Assembly: GCA_034769895.1 (NCBI GenBank) | Contig: CM068372.1 | Coordinates: forward strand, 383,117,910-383,181,909 | DNA length: 64,000 nt | Reading direction: 5' to 3' | Origin: Magicicada septendecula | Taxonomy: Eukaryota > Arthropoda > Insecta > Hemiptera > Cicadidae | Shown: positions 9,996 through 23,337 of the stretch, piece by piece | Layout: every line of letters begins with the position of its first letter | Numbering within the stretch: the stretch's first letter is position 1 | The notes under the pieces: model-generated | Told to the model about the DNA's origin: nothing | Seen by the model: the letters and a program-made list of their open reading frames with translations, nothing else | Databases searched by the model: none | Translations under genes and position numbers: made by a program

Positions 9996-11887
9996 TATAA
10001 TAAATTTATTAAATTTTTTTTTGTTACCAAGCAGAGGAATAATGCGACAGTACAAATAAGTGATGTACTGAGCATTGAATATAAAAATTTAAATTTACCT
10101 AATAAACTGTAAATAATTAATAATATATTAGAAATAAGCATGTCAGGGATTGCAAGCTTGGCTCAGACAAAAATATGAACAGGTGTTTCGACCTGAATCG
10201 ACGTGCACACACACACAAATGTAACTGAAAGTGTGTACACCAGTATTTTGCTAGTGTGTGTGAACGCAGGTCTATGCAGGCGAGTTTGCCACCCCAAGAT
10301 GAATAATTGCACAATTACTGTTTTTCTGTAATTATTCATAAATTATAATTAAGAATTAAAATCCAAAATCACAATAAAATGTAATAAAATTTACTAAATA
10401 CTGTGTACGAAAACCACGCGAAAGTGCCACACCGTACGAGTCTAATAGTGAAATAACTGTGTACATCGAAAGGGTTAAGTTGCAATGTCCAAAATTACAG
10501 TGAACATGTGTTGTAAAAATAGGTATAAGATAAGTATAAGAGTATACTTACAGGACTCTGCAATTCGCAGAAAAATAAGAAATAGCGAATTTGACAAAGA
10601 GTGGGGAACTGAATCCAGAGACAGTTTCTGACATGTCGATTTCGTACCACTGCAGGTGTCGACCAAGACATGGGTATAAATAGGACACACAAGCTACAGT
10701 GGTTTTCTTTCTTAAATCATCCACGGTGCAGCGGGAGCTTATGCCCGTCCGCACGGCGTATTTATTTTTTTTTTTTTTTGTAAATAGTTTAAATTTTCCA
10801 GTTACATACAACTATGTAACTAAGTTGTAAAGACAATCATTTTTAAATAATAACAGCAGTACATAAAAAGAATTACATAAGAAGATCCATTGACGTCAGA
10901 AACAGCACGAGGAGAGTTCCAGAGAGAGATACGACGCTGGACAAGAGGAGAGTTCCAGAGAGTGATACGACGCTGGACAAGAGGAGAAGAGACACAGCCG
11001 ACGCTGGAGTGCGAGACGAGGACAACTACAGATGGATCAAAATGATCGAGTATGATTGACGACAATAAGGTGATAAACAACTTATTTATATCTTAATCAT
11101 ACAATGAACGCAAAGACAATTAAAGACATTTCTATTTTATTTAAAAATAAGAGCCAATGTTTCTTGTAAAGTAGAATTAAAATCATAGATGTTTTAGAAA
11201 TACGATTAACGTAACAAGAGCTCAAATTAATATGAAATAAAATGAATACAAAGCATTTAAATGAAAACAATTAGTATTTGAGATAAAACAGTACTGAGAA
11301 ACAAAAGATAAATTCAATAACTATTAATATTTTGAGTACATTACAATATATAAAAAGAGATTTAAATATTGATTTTTTGAAACACATTAATTGACTGAGT
11401 AGTCTGAAAATGAGATTTTTCTTTAATACCGTAATTAGTAGAATAGAATATTTAGTCAGTAAGGATGTATACAGCATAAGCCTTACGGCATAATAACAAT
11501 TAATAACGAATGTTTTAAATCGAAGTCAGTGCCATGTGCACAATTTTTAATAATATCAAATAAATTTGAAATACCGTTACAAGTCACATAGAGTTCTTAT
11601 TGCAGATACACCTGAAACCCAATTTAAATGTTATATTGTTGCATAATTTGTCAATCTTGAACGCGAGACCAGTCACGCTAAATTTGTGTATATGTATATG
11701 TATTTATGTATATGTATTGTTGCATATTTGGCTCCCAAAGAACGTGGGGCTATACAAATTAAAGTACATATAAAAATTCACACACATAAATACGTTGCAT
11801 ATATTTGGCGCTCCAAGATCGTGGGGCTCCGCAAACACAAATAGAAGTGTATTTGTATTTGAAAGTAATTTTAACAAAATAAAAATC

Positions 11888-12145
11888 AAAAACAACATCA
11901 AATCAAATTACGCCCGACACCTGACTTCACACAATCATAATTACACAGATTTTAATTCCAATTTAATACCGTTACATGTGTGTAATAAGGGCCGTTTCAT
12001 GAATGCCTTGGAGGAATTTGAAATTTACAGTGCATATGCAAACCCAATGAGTCGCGATATCGTGCTAAATGACCACCTGAACTTTGTATCCAACCGATTG
12101 TACGATACTGCCTTCAGTCTGCTTGCTGGGGCTACGATAAGGTAG
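11888..12145 (+). pseudogene. C-terminal fragment of Penelope GIY-YIG endonuclease, copy in LTR 3
   Basis: About 85 codons are open into the insert from its 5' edge. Conserved-looking pieces in order are NYARHL...H (an ARHL plus His pair), LHVCNKGRFMNALEEFEIY, then LND and NRLYDTAF near the end, before TAG at 12143-12145. That order matches the region after the GIY-YIG catalytic core in Penelope-like endonucleases, where a Lys-Gly-(Arg/x)-x-Met-Asn-x-Leu-Glu block is typical. The GIY-YIG motif itself and the reverse transcriptase are lost to 5' truncation. The continuous ORF starting at 11795 in LTR sequence is a chance fusion. Confidence 0.65.
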
Positions 12146-12267
12146 CAACCGCTCAGTAGCAGAATGAACTTGAACGGGTGCGCACCCAAATCCGCGTACG
12201 GTTCATATGCATATTTTGACGTTTTAACTTTTTAACGATCTCGTATGAGTGACTGTTTTAATTTTTA

Positions 12268-12305
12268 TATCTGATGATGGAGTATATGCTCCGAAACGCG
12301 TCATA
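12268..12305 (+). ncRNA. Hammerhead-ribozyme-like motif of the Penelope-like element, LTR 3
   Basis: Core CTGATGA (12271-12277), stem II GGAG (12279-12282) paired with CTCC (12289-12292), GAAA (12293-12296), a very short stem III in palindromic ACGCGT, and cleavage triplet GTC (12300-12302). Stem I starts TAT (12268-12270) paired with ATA (12303-12305). One extra T sits between CTGATGA and stem II, which departs from the strict consensus. Minimal type-I hammerheads with tiny palindromic stem III are known from Penelope-like elements and may work as dimers. Activity here is unproven. Confidence 0.5.
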
Positions 12306-12794
12306 GACGAAGCATAGGAAATCAAACGGCGGATAATTAAGGTAATTAATTTATTAAAATAAAAATGTTACATATATTTGTCGCCCTGGACGTGGGGCAC
12401 GACATGCCTAAATTTATGTAAAAAAAATTTTTTGTTACATAAATTGTAGCCCATGAACGTATGGCCCGATCCCCATCATTTAACTATTAAAATTTTTTAT
12501 GTAGCTTAATGGTTGCTCTAAAATATAAGAGTGTGTTAAATAAAAAAAAAATGTATTATATGTAATAATTATTTATATTAAACAGTAATTGAATGTAATG
12601 TTAATTGATGTGTAATCACACAGCTGGCGCCCACAAATAATATTGTTTGTCTATGTAACAGGTGTAACTGTAATGAGTATTAATAATAACTATTCATAAA
12701 AATAAAGAAATAAATCAATAAGTAGGGAACGGTTATCAATAATAATTGTTAAAGAATTACTACTAAATAAATATTTTAATAATAATACTTCGAC

Positions 12795-13797
12795 ATGGCA
12801 ACATCAGGAAGTATTAGTATGGAGGCAATCATTAAAGTGATGGGAAACCTTATGGAATAAGACAAAATGTGTGTGCTAGATTAGATAGACAAATAGAAGA
12901 ATTTAAAACTGATAAGTCACTATTAGGTGAAAAAGTAAAAGAATATAATACAATACTAAGAGAAGGAGCAAAAGAGAAAACTAGCGACATAAATACGCAC
13001 ATAGCGTCAGTAGAAGGTGAAGAATTTATAGTAGTTGAAAATACGTGTGTAATTACTAACGATAATTATAAAGTAATTAACATTACGGAAGAGAAGCAAA
13101 TTAAGGTTAATAAAACGTACCTTATTAATAGTGATATTCCAAGTGTGAAACACACACACAATAGTAAGTCACACAGGATGACACATGTGAAACACATAAG
13201 ACACTACACTTACGGAGATAAATATCACTGTAGGTATAACAAGAAACGTAGTAATTTATCTAGACGAAACACTACGCAAAGTATGATGTTAGATATACGC
13301 ACGATAATTATAAAGCGAACGATAATTATAACTGTAATTATAATAACTATGGTGAGTATTATCATAAACGACGCACAAAAGAATGTTTCATGGTATATGT
13401 AAAACGCAGACTAACTACTAAAAAATGCGTTCGTCAAAAGCAGCTACGCGGAGAGAAGGAGAGAATTATGAAATGCGACCGTTACGAGAGAAATAGAGGG
13501 AGGATAAAGTATTCACCCTATAGACAAGTGGATCACGCGATAAAGGCAGCAACAATTCAACGCAGCGACGAACAGGTGACTTCTACGATAAAAACAAATG
13601 TCGCAGTAATACAATGGAACGCGGATGTTGTTTACACGAGGGTGAGAACAATGGTAAGCACGGCGACTACGCTACAAAGGAACAATATACGTCCGGTAGA
13701 CGACGGACAATGCAATTGTTATGACGAGGGGTGTAAGATCGAACTACAAACTGAACTCAGAACTCAATACCCGAATGGAATGAATAATTATTTTTAA
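12795..13797 (+). pseudogene. Broken gag-like ORF, U3
   Basis: The second frame opens before 12869 and runs 177 codons to 13402, where the 10-bp deletion shared with U1 and U4 throws it out of frame. The original frame resumes at 13390-13797. One Ile codon is changed to Thr near 12979. Confidence 0.55.
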
Positions 13798-14438
13798 AAT
13801 AAAATAATATTACTATTAATTATTAATAATAATATAAGAGAGTATAATTAAGAATGTTATTTATTAAGGATATGATAGCAAATAAAAAAAGAAATATTAG
13901 TGAAAAGAAATAAAGAATATTATTTGAAAGGGTTAATTAAGAAATGTATTATTGATGGTAAGGAATGCTATTGTAGAGAAATATTTAAGAAAGTAATGGT
14001 AAAAGATGTTATTGTTGTTATTAATATGAAGAAAGGGTTAGGAATGGAAATAATTGCCATAATTGTTAGAACGACTGATCAAGCGAACACTTAATGAAGA
14101 TACAAGGACACAGAAAAAAACGAGAGTGAAAAGTCAAAAGGGCAGAGACTACTTAGGATTAAGGGCTTCGAGAAAAATATCGTTGTTTTCCAAGACAGTT
14201 CCTCTGTAACCGATCATGCGACACACTACAAAGCTAAAAGAGTATTCTGTTACGGAAGTGTATTTCAGGAAAGTAGTAGCGATCAGAAAGGTAATGTTAA
14301 AGAAATGTAATAAAAGGTAATGAATGTTAATGTATTGTATAAGTAATGTATTAGATAAAGTAATGCCATGTTAAGAAAAGAGTTAAGGAAGATTAGAAGC
14401 GAAGGTAAGAATGTATGAGTAAGATAATGTAAAATTAA

Positions 14439-15314
14439 GGACCGAATTTACACACATATGTAGGAAGAAAGAGTATACAGAAGGAGAACAAAGGAGAGCT
14501 AATTGCAGTGGATTTTCTGGGACCACTACCGCGATCAAGTCGAGGTGTGAAGCACATATTGGTATGTATCGATGTGTTTTCCAAGGCAGTCCGACTGTAC
14601 CCAATTATGCGACCCACAACCAAAGTTGTTCTAAAGATACTACTGCAGAAATATATTCCGTTATATGGAAAAATGAAGAAGATACTCAGTGATCAAGGTG
14701 TACAATTCCAAAGTGAAAAATGGGAGAGGACATTAAGGGAAAATGGAATACAACCTGTACTCACATCCATAAGACATCCTCAAGGAAACCTTGCTGAGAG
14801 AGTTAATAAAGAATTAGGTAAATATTTACGAATATATTGCCATGATCAACACAATAAATGGGCAGAATATTTACCATTTCTTGAAAAACCCATTAACGAA
14901 ACTTATAGTGAAGCAACAGGATACACTCCCATGGAATTAGAAGAAGATAAGAAGCCAAACAGATTCTGGACTAAGTATATGAACAAACCTAATAACCAAA
15001 ATGTACCTGTACCAATAAGTGTGAAAATTGAATACGCAAAGCAACGGATAATAGAAAGAGGTAACAAGAGAGTAGAGAGATTTAATCTAACTCACAAGCT
15101 ACAACAATTCAACGTGGGAGAAAGTATACTACTCAAAGCAAATTCAGTGGGAAAACGGAGTGATAATACGGCAAAGAAATTCTTCAGACTTTATAATGGA
15201 CCGTATACGTTAAGACAGCAAGTAGGACAATACACTTTCATCGTATATGATGAGATACAGAAGAAATAAATTGGTAAATTCCACGCAACGTCATTTAGGA
15301 AGTTCTACACATGA
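14439..15314 (+). pseudogene. Ty3/gypsy integrase fragment, U3
   Basis: It has the long lead-in like U1. Ala128 is Pro in the helix after the catalytic Glu (FLEKPINE), a change likely to disturb the fold. Early TAA at 15267-15269, original stop at 15312-15314. Confidence 0.88.
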
Positions 15315-15407
15315 AAATGACGAGGTCAATGAAACTAGTCAGATCAGCTGTTTGTTAAAGCCACCCTACTACAAGGTCACGAGCAGTGAGCGTGTGAAGA
15401 GGGGAGG

Positions 15408-15484
15408 TAAGACATTTGTATACACTCCAATTAAGGGTGAAATGACGAATATTATTCTTTATTATTTGTTACTTTTTTTCAAGT

Positions 15485-15526
<42 letters not shown>

Positions 15527-17421
15527 TATAATAAATTTATTAAATTTTTTTTTGTTACCAAGCAGAGGAATAATGCGACAGTACAAATAAGTGATGTACT
15601 GAGCATTGAATATAAAAATTTAAATTTACCTAATAAACTGTAAATAATTAATAATATATTAGAAATAAGCATGTCAGGGATTGCAAGCTTGGCTCAGACA
15701 AAAATATGAACAGGTGTTTCGACCTGAATCGACGTGCACACACACACAAATGTAACTGAAAGTGTGTACACCAGTATTTTGCTAGTGTGTGTGAACGCAG
15801 GTCTATGCAGGCGAGTTTGCCACCCCAAGATGAATAATTGCACAATTACTGTTTTTCTGTAATTATTCATAAACTATAATTAAGAATTAAAATCCAAAAT
15901 CACAATAAAATGTAATAAAATTTACTAAATACTGTGTACGAAAACCACGCGAAAGTGCCACACCGTACGAGTCTAATAGTGAAATAACTGTGTACATCGA
16001 AAGGGTTAAGTTGCAATGTCCAAAATTACAGTGAACATGTGTTGTAAAAATAGGTTTAAGATAAGTATAAGAGTATACTTACAGGACTCTGCAATTCGCA
16101 GAAAAATAAGAAATAGCGAATTTGACAAAGAGTGGGGAACTGAATCCAGAGACAGTTTCTGACATGTCGATTTCGTACCACTGCAGGTGTCGACCAAGAC
16201 ATGGGTATAAATAGGACACACAAGCTACAGTGGTTTTCTTTCTTAAATCATCCACGGTGCAGCGGGAGCTTATGCCCGTCCGCACGGCGTATTTATTTTT
16301 TTTTTTGTAAATAGTTTAAATTTTCCAGTTACATACAACTATGTAACTAAGTTGTAAAGACAATCATTTTTAAATAATAACAGCAGTACATAAAAAGAAT
16401 TACATAAGAAGATCCATTGACGTCAGAAACAGCACGAGGAGAGTTCCAGAGAGAGATACGACGCTGGACAAGAGGAGAGTTCCAGAGAGTGATACGACGC
16501 TGGACAAGAGGAGAAGAGACACAGCCGACGCTGGAGTGCGAGACGAGGACAACTACAGATGGATCAAAATGATCGAGTATGATTGACGACAATAAGGTGA
16601 TAAACAACTTATTTATATCTTAATCATACAATGAACGCAAAGACAATTAAAGACATTTCTATTTTTTATTTAAAAATAAGAGCCAATGTTTCTTGTAAAG
16701 TAGAATTAAAATCATAGATGTTTTAGAAATACGATTAACGTAACAAGAGCTCAAATTAATATGAAATAAAATGAATACAAAGCATTTAAATGAAAACAAT
16801 TAGTATTTGAGATAAAACAGTACTGAGAAACAAAAGATAAATTCAATAACTATTAATATTTTGAGTACATTACAATATATAAAAAGAGATTTAAATATTG
16901 ATTTTTTGAAACACATTAATTGACTGAGTAGTCTGAAAATGAGATTTTTCTTTAATACCGTAATTAGTAGAATAGAATATTTAGTCAGTAAGGATGTATA
17001 CAGCATAAGCCTTACGGCATAATAACAATTAATAACGAATGTTTTAAATCGAAGTCAGTGCCATGTGCACAATTTTTAATAATATCAAATAAATTTGAAA
17101 TACCGTTACAAGTCACATAGAGTTCTTATTGCAGATACACCTGAAACCCAATTTAAATGTTATATTGTTGCATAATTTGTCAATCTTGAACGCGAGACCA
17201 GTCACGCTAAATTTGTGTATATGTATATGTATTTATGTATATGTATTGTTGCATATTTGGCTCCCAAAGAACGTGGGGCTATACAAATTAAAGTACATAT
17301 AAAAATTCACACACATAAATACGTTGCATATATTTGGCGCTCCAAGATCGTGGGGCTCCGCAAACACAAATAGAAGTGTATTTGTATTTGAAAGTAATTT
17401 TAACAAAATAAAAATGTTACA
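15408..17421 (+). repeat. LTR 4, no insertion
   Basis: It follows the purine tract that ends U3 and ends at GTTACA. The Penelope target site is empty (AAAATAAAAAT directly followed by GTTACA), so this copy shows the pre-insertion state between two filled neighbours. Confidence 0.6.
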
Positions 17422-17842
17422 TATATTTGTCGCCCTGGACGTGGGGCACGACATGCCTAAATTTATGTAAAAAAAATTTTTTGTTACATAAATTGTAGCC
17501 CATGAACGTATGGCCCGATCCCCATCATTTAACTATTAAAATTTTTTATGTAGCTTAATGGTTGCTCTAAAATATAAGAGTGTGTTAAATAAAAAAAAAT
17601 GTATTATATGTAATAATTATTTATATTAAACAGTAATTGAATGTAATGTTAATTGATGTGTAATCACACAGCTGGCGCCCACAAATAATATTGTTTGTCT
17701 ATGTAACAGGTGTAACTGTAATGAGTATTAATAATAACTATTCATAAAAATAAAGAAATAAATCAATAAGTAGGGAACGGTTATCAATAATAATTGTTAA
17801 AGAATTACTACTAAATAAATATTTTAATAATAATACTTCGAC

Positions 17843-18845
17843 ATGGCAACATCAGGAAGTATTAGTATGGAGGCAATCATTAAAGTGATGGGAAACCTTA
17901 TGGAATAAGACAAAATGTATGTGCTAGATTAGATAGACAAATAGAAGAATTTAAAACTGATAAGTCACTATTAGGTGAAAAAGTAAAAGAATATAATACA
18001 ATACTAAGAGAAGGAGCAAAAGAGAAAATTAGCGACATAAATACGCACATAGCGTCAGTAGAAGGTGAAGAATTCATAGTAGTTGAAAATACGTGTGTAA
18101 TTACTAACGATAATTATAAAGTAATTAACATTACGGAAGAGAAGCAAATTAAGGTTAATAAAACGTACCTTATTAATAGTGATATTCCAAGTGTGAAACA
18201 CACACACAATAGTAAGTCACACAGGATGACACATGTGAAACACATAAGACACTACACTTACGGAGATAAATATCACTGTAGGTATAACAAGAAACGTAGT
18301 AATTTATCTAGACGAAACACTACGCAAAGTATGATGTTAGATATACGCACGATAATTATAAAGCGAACGATAATTATAACTGTAATTATAATAACTATGG
18401 TGAGTATTATCATAAACGACGCACAAAAGAATGTTTCACGGTATATGTAAAACGCAGACTAACTACTAAAAAATGCGTTCGTCAAAAGCAGCTACGCGGA
18501 GAGAAGGAGAGAATTATGAAATGCGACCGTTACGAGAGAAATAGAGGGAGGATAAAGTATTCACCCTATAGACAAGTGGATCACGCGATAAAGGCAGCAA
18601 CAATTCAACGCAGCGACGAACAGGTGACTTCTACGATAAAAACAAATGTCGCAGTAATACAATGGAACGCGGATGTTGTTTACACGAGGGTGAGAACAAT
18701 GGTAAGCACGGCGACTACGCTACAAAGGAACAATATACGTCCGGTAGACGACGGACAATGCAATTGTTATGACGAGGGGTGTAAGATCGAACTACAAACT
18801 GAACTCAGAACTCAATACCCGAATGGAATGAATAATTATTTTTAA
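17843..18845 (+). pseudogene. Broken gag-like ORF, U4
   Basis: It carries the 10-bp deletion. The tail frame is open from 18516 (109 codons), and the part before it ends at 18450. Confidence 0.55.
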
Positions 18846-19511
18846 AATAAAATAATATTACTATTAATTATTAATAATAATATAAGAGAGTATAATTAAG
18901 AATGTTATTTATTAAGGATATGATAGCAAATAAAAAAAGAAATATTAGTGAAAAGAAATAAAGAATATTATTTGAAAGGGTTAATTAAGAAATGTATTAT
19001 TGATGGTAAGGAATGCTATTGTAGAGAAATATTTAAGAAAGTAATGGTAAAAGATGTTATTGTTGTTATTAATATGAAGAAAGGGTTAGGAATGGAAATA
19101 ATTGCCATAATTGTTAGAACGACTGATCAAGCGAACACTTAATGAAGATACAAGGACACAGAAGAAAGCGAGAGTGAAAAGTCAAAAGGGCAGAGACTAC
19201 TTAGGATTAAGGGCTTCGAGAAAAATATCGTTGTTTTCCAAGACAGTTCCTCTGTAACCGATCATGCGACACACTACAAAGCTAAAAGAGTATTCTGTTA
19301 CGGAAGTGTATTTCAGGAAAGTAGTAGCGATCAGAAAGGTAATGTTAAAGAAATGTAATAAAAGGTAATGAATGTTAATGTATTGTATAAGTAATGTATT
19401 AGATAAAGTAATGCCATGTTAAGAAAAGAGTTAAGGAAGATTAGAAGCGAAGGTAAGAATGTATGAGTAAGATAATGTAAAATTAAGGACCGAATTTACA
19501 CACATATGTAG

Positions 19512-20348
19512 GAAGAAAGAGTAAAAGGAGAGCTAATTGCAGTGGATTTTCTGGGACCACTACCGCGATCAAGTCGAGGTGTGAAGCACATATTGGTATG
19601 TATCGATGTGTTTTCCAAGGCAGTCCGACTGTACCCAATTATGCGACCCACAACCAAAGTTGTTCTAAAGATACTACTGCAGAAATATATTCCGTTATAT
19701 GGAAAAATGAAGAAGATACTCAGTGATCAAGGTGTACAATTCCAAAGTGAAAAATGGGAGAGGACATTAAGGGAAAATGGAATACAACCTGTACTCACAT
19801 CCATAAGACATCCTCAAGGAAACCTTGCTGAGAGAGTTAATAAAGAATTAGGTAAATATTTACGAATATATTGCCATGATCAACACAATAAATGGGCAGA
19901 ATATTTACCATTTCTTGAAAAAGCCATTAACGAAACTTATAGTGAAGCAACAGGATACACTCCCATGGAATTAGAAGAAGATAAGAAGCCAAACAGATTC
20001 TGGACTAAGTATATGAACAAACCTAATAACCAAAATGTACCTGTACCAATAAGTGTGAAAATTGAATACGCAAAGCAACGGATAATAGAAAGAGGTAACA
20101 AGAGAGTAGAGAGATTTAATCTAACTCACAAGCTACAACAATTCAACGTGGGAGAAAGTATACTACTCAAAGCAAATTCAGTGGGAAAACGGAGTGATAA
20201 TACGGCAAAGAAATTCTTCAGACTTTATAATGGACCGTATACGTTAAGACAGCGAGTAGGACAATACACTTTCATCGTATATGATGAGATACAGAAGAAA
20301 TAAATTGGTAAATTCCACGCAACGTCATTTAGGAAGTTCTACACATGA
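19512..20348 (+). pseudogene. Ty3/gypsy integrase fragment, U4
   Basis: It has the short lead-in like U2. It is the first unit from the left with Gln238 to Arg, a change kept in all units to its right. Triad intact. Confidence 0.88.
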
Positions 20349-20441
20349 AAACGACGAGGTCAATGAAACCAGTCAGATCAGCTGTTTGTTAAAGCCACCC
20401 TACTACAAGGTCACGAGCAGTGAGCGTGTGAAGAGGGGAGG

Positions 20442-20518
20442 TAAGACATTTGTATACACTCCAATTAAGGGTGAAATGACGAATATTATTCTTTATTATT
20501 TGTTACTTTTTTTCAAGT

Positions 20519-20551
<33 letters not shown>

Positions 20552-22915
20552 TATAATAAATTTATTAAATTTTTTTTTGTTATCAAGCAGAGGAATAATG
20601 CGACAGTACAAATAAGTGATGTACTGAGCATTGAATATAAAATTTTAAATTTACCTAATAAACTGTAAATAATTAATAATATATTAGAAATAAGCATGTC
20701 AGGGATTGCAAGCTTGGCTCAGACAAAAATATGAACAGGTGTTTCGACCTGAATCGACGTGCACACACACACAAATGTAACTGAAAGTGTGTACACCAGT
20801 ATTTTGCTAGTGTGTGTGAACGCAGGTCTATGCAGGCGAGCTTGCAATAATTGCACAATTACTGTTTTTCTGTAATTATTCATAAACTATAATTAAGAAT
20901 TAAAATCCAAAATCACAATAAAATGTAATAAAATTTACTAAATACTGTGTACGAAAACCACGCGAAAGTGCCACACCGTACGAGTCTAATAGTGAAATAA
21001 CTGTGTACATCGAAAGGGTTAAGTTGCAATGTCCAAAATTACAGTGAACATGTGTTGTAAAAATAGGTATAAGATAAGTATAAGAGTATACTTACAGGAC
21101 TCTGCAATTCGCAGAAAAATAAGAAATAGCGAATTTGACAAAGAGTGGGGAACTGAATCCAGAGACAGTTTCTGACATGTCGATTTCGTACCACTGCAGG
21201 TGTCGACCAAGACATGGGTATAAATAGGACACACAAGCTACAGTGGTTTTCTTTCTTAAATCATCCACGGTGCAGCGGGAGCTTATGCCCGTCCGCACGG
21301 CGTATTTATTTTTTTTTTTTTTGTAAATAGTTTAAATTTTCCAGTTACATACAACTATGTAACTAAGTTGTAAAGACAATCATTTTTAAATAATAACAGC
21401 AGTACATAAAAAGAATTACATAAGAAGATCCATTGACGTCAGAAACAGCACGAGGAGAGTTCCAGAGAGAGATACGACGCTGGACAAGAGGAGAGTTCCA
21501 GAGAGTGATACGACGCTGGACAAGAGGAGAAGAGACACAGCCGACGCTGGAGTGCGAGACGAGGACAACTACAGATGGATCAAAATGATCGAGTATGATT
21601 GACGACAATAAGGTGATAAACAACTTATTTATATCTTAATCATACAATGAACGCAAAGACAATTAAAGACATTTCTATTTTATTTAAAAATAAGAGCCAA
21701 TGTTTCTTGTAAAGTAGAATTAAAATCATAGATGTTTTAGAAATACGATTAACGTAACAAGAGCTCAAATTAATATGAAATAAAATGAATACAAAGCATT
21801 TAAATGAAAACAATTAGTATTTGAGATAAAACAGTACTGAGAAACAAAAGATAAATTCAATAACTATTAATATTTTGAGTACATTACAATATATAAAAAG
21901 AGATTTAAATATTGATTTTTTGAAACACATTAATTGACTGAGTAGTCTGAAAATGAGATTTTTCTTTAATACCGTAATTAGTAGAATAGAATATTTAGTC
22001 AGTAAGGATGTATACAGCATAAGCCTTACGGCATAATAACAATTAATAACGAATGTTTTAAATCGAAGTCAGTGCCATGTGCACAATTTTTAATAATATC
22101 AAATAAATTTGAAATACCGTTACAAGTCACATAGAGTTCTTATTGCAGATACACCTGAAACCCAATTTAAATGTTATATTGTTGCATAATTTGTCAATCT
22201 TGAACGCGAGACCAGTCACGCTAAATTTGTGTATATGTATATGTATTTATGTATATGTATTGTTGCATATTTGGCTCCCAAAGAACGTGGGGCTATACAA
22301 ATTAAAGTACATATAAAAATTCACACACATAAATACGTTGCATATATTTGGCGCTCCAAGATCGTGGGGCTCCGCAAACACAAATAGAAGTGTATTTGTA
22401 TTTGAAAGTAATTTTAACAAAATAAAAATCAAAAACAACATCAAATCAAATTACGCCCGACACCTGACTTCACACAATCATAATTACACAGATTTTAATT
22501 CCAATTTAATACCGTTACATGTGTGTAATAAGGGCCGTTTCATGAATGCCTTGGAGGAATTTGAAATTTACAGTGCATATGCAAACCCAATGAGTCGCGA
22601 TATCGTGCTAAATGACCACCTGAACTTTGTATCCAACCGATTGTACGATACTGCCTTCAGTCTGCTTGCTGGGGCTACGATAAGGTAGCAACCGCTCAGT
22701 AGCAGAATGAACTTGAACGGGTGCGCACCCAAATCCGCGTACGGTTCATATGCATATTTTGACGTTTTAACTTTTTAACGATCTCGTATGAGTGACTGTT
22801 TTAATTTTTATATCTGATGATGGAGTATATGCTCCGAAACGCGTCATAGACGAAGCATAGGAAATCAAACGGCGGATAATTAAGGTAATTAATTTATTAA
22901 AATAAAAATGTTACA
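20442..22915 (+). repeat. LTR 5, carrying a Penelope-like insertion
   Basis: Filled Penelope site. It has a private 12-bp deletion near 20843, in a stretch that reads CACCCCAAGATG in the other copies. Confidence 0.6.
22419..22909 (+). mobile_element. Penelope-like insertion in LTR 5
   Basis: Same 469-bp insert (22430-22898) at the same target 11-mer as in LTR 3, and apparently the same sequence, so it was copied with the unit and is not an independent insertion. Endonuclease tail 22431-22688; hammerhead-like motif 22811-22848. Confidence 0.75.
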
Positions 22916-23337
22916 TATATTTGTCGCCCTGGACGTGGGGCACGACATGCCTAAATTTATGTAAAAAAAATTTTTTGTTACATAAATTGTAGCCCATGAA
23001 CGTATGGCCCGATCCCCATCATTTAACTATTAAAATTTTTTATGTAGCTTAATGGTTGCTCTAAAATATAAGAGTGTGTTAAATAAAAAAAAAATGTATT
23101 ATATGTAATAATTATTTATATTAAACAGTAATTGAATGTAATGTTAATTGATGTGTAATCACACAGCTGGCGCCCACAAATAATATTGTTTGTCTATGTA
23201 ACAGGTGTAACTGTAATGAGTATTAATAATAACTATTCATAAAAATAAAGAAATAAATCAATAAGTAGGGAACGGTTATCAATAATAATTGTTAAAGAAT
23301 TACTACTAAATAAATATTTTAATAATAATACTTCGAC

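Larger units (their letters stand above)
11876..12366 (+). mobile_element. 5'-truncated Penelope-like element in LTR 3 with 11-bp target duplication
   Basis: A 469-bp insert (11887-12355) lies between two copies of AAAATAAAAAT (11876-11886 and 12356-12366). Units without it have one copy of that 11-mer, so the empty site is known exactly. Its first half encodes the C-terminal part of a Penelope-type GIY-YIG endonuclease; its second half has a hammerhead-ribozyme-like motif. Both are hallmarks of Penelope-like elements. The 5' truncation and variable-length target duplication fit target-primed insertion. Confidence 0.75.
9877..12372 (+). repeat. LTR 3, carrying a Penelope-like insertion
   Basis: It is about 2.5 kb because 480 bp (469-bp element plus one target-duplication copy) sit a few bases before its 3' end. 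It has the longest T-tract downstream of the TATA box of all copies (about 10765-10779). Confidence 0.6.

Noticed and set aside
11795-12145. 116-codon ORF joining LTR sequence to the Penelope tail
   Set aside because: The first 31 codons are non-coding LTR including a primer-binding-like motif. The fusion is an accident of the insertion point; only the part from 11888 is meaningful.
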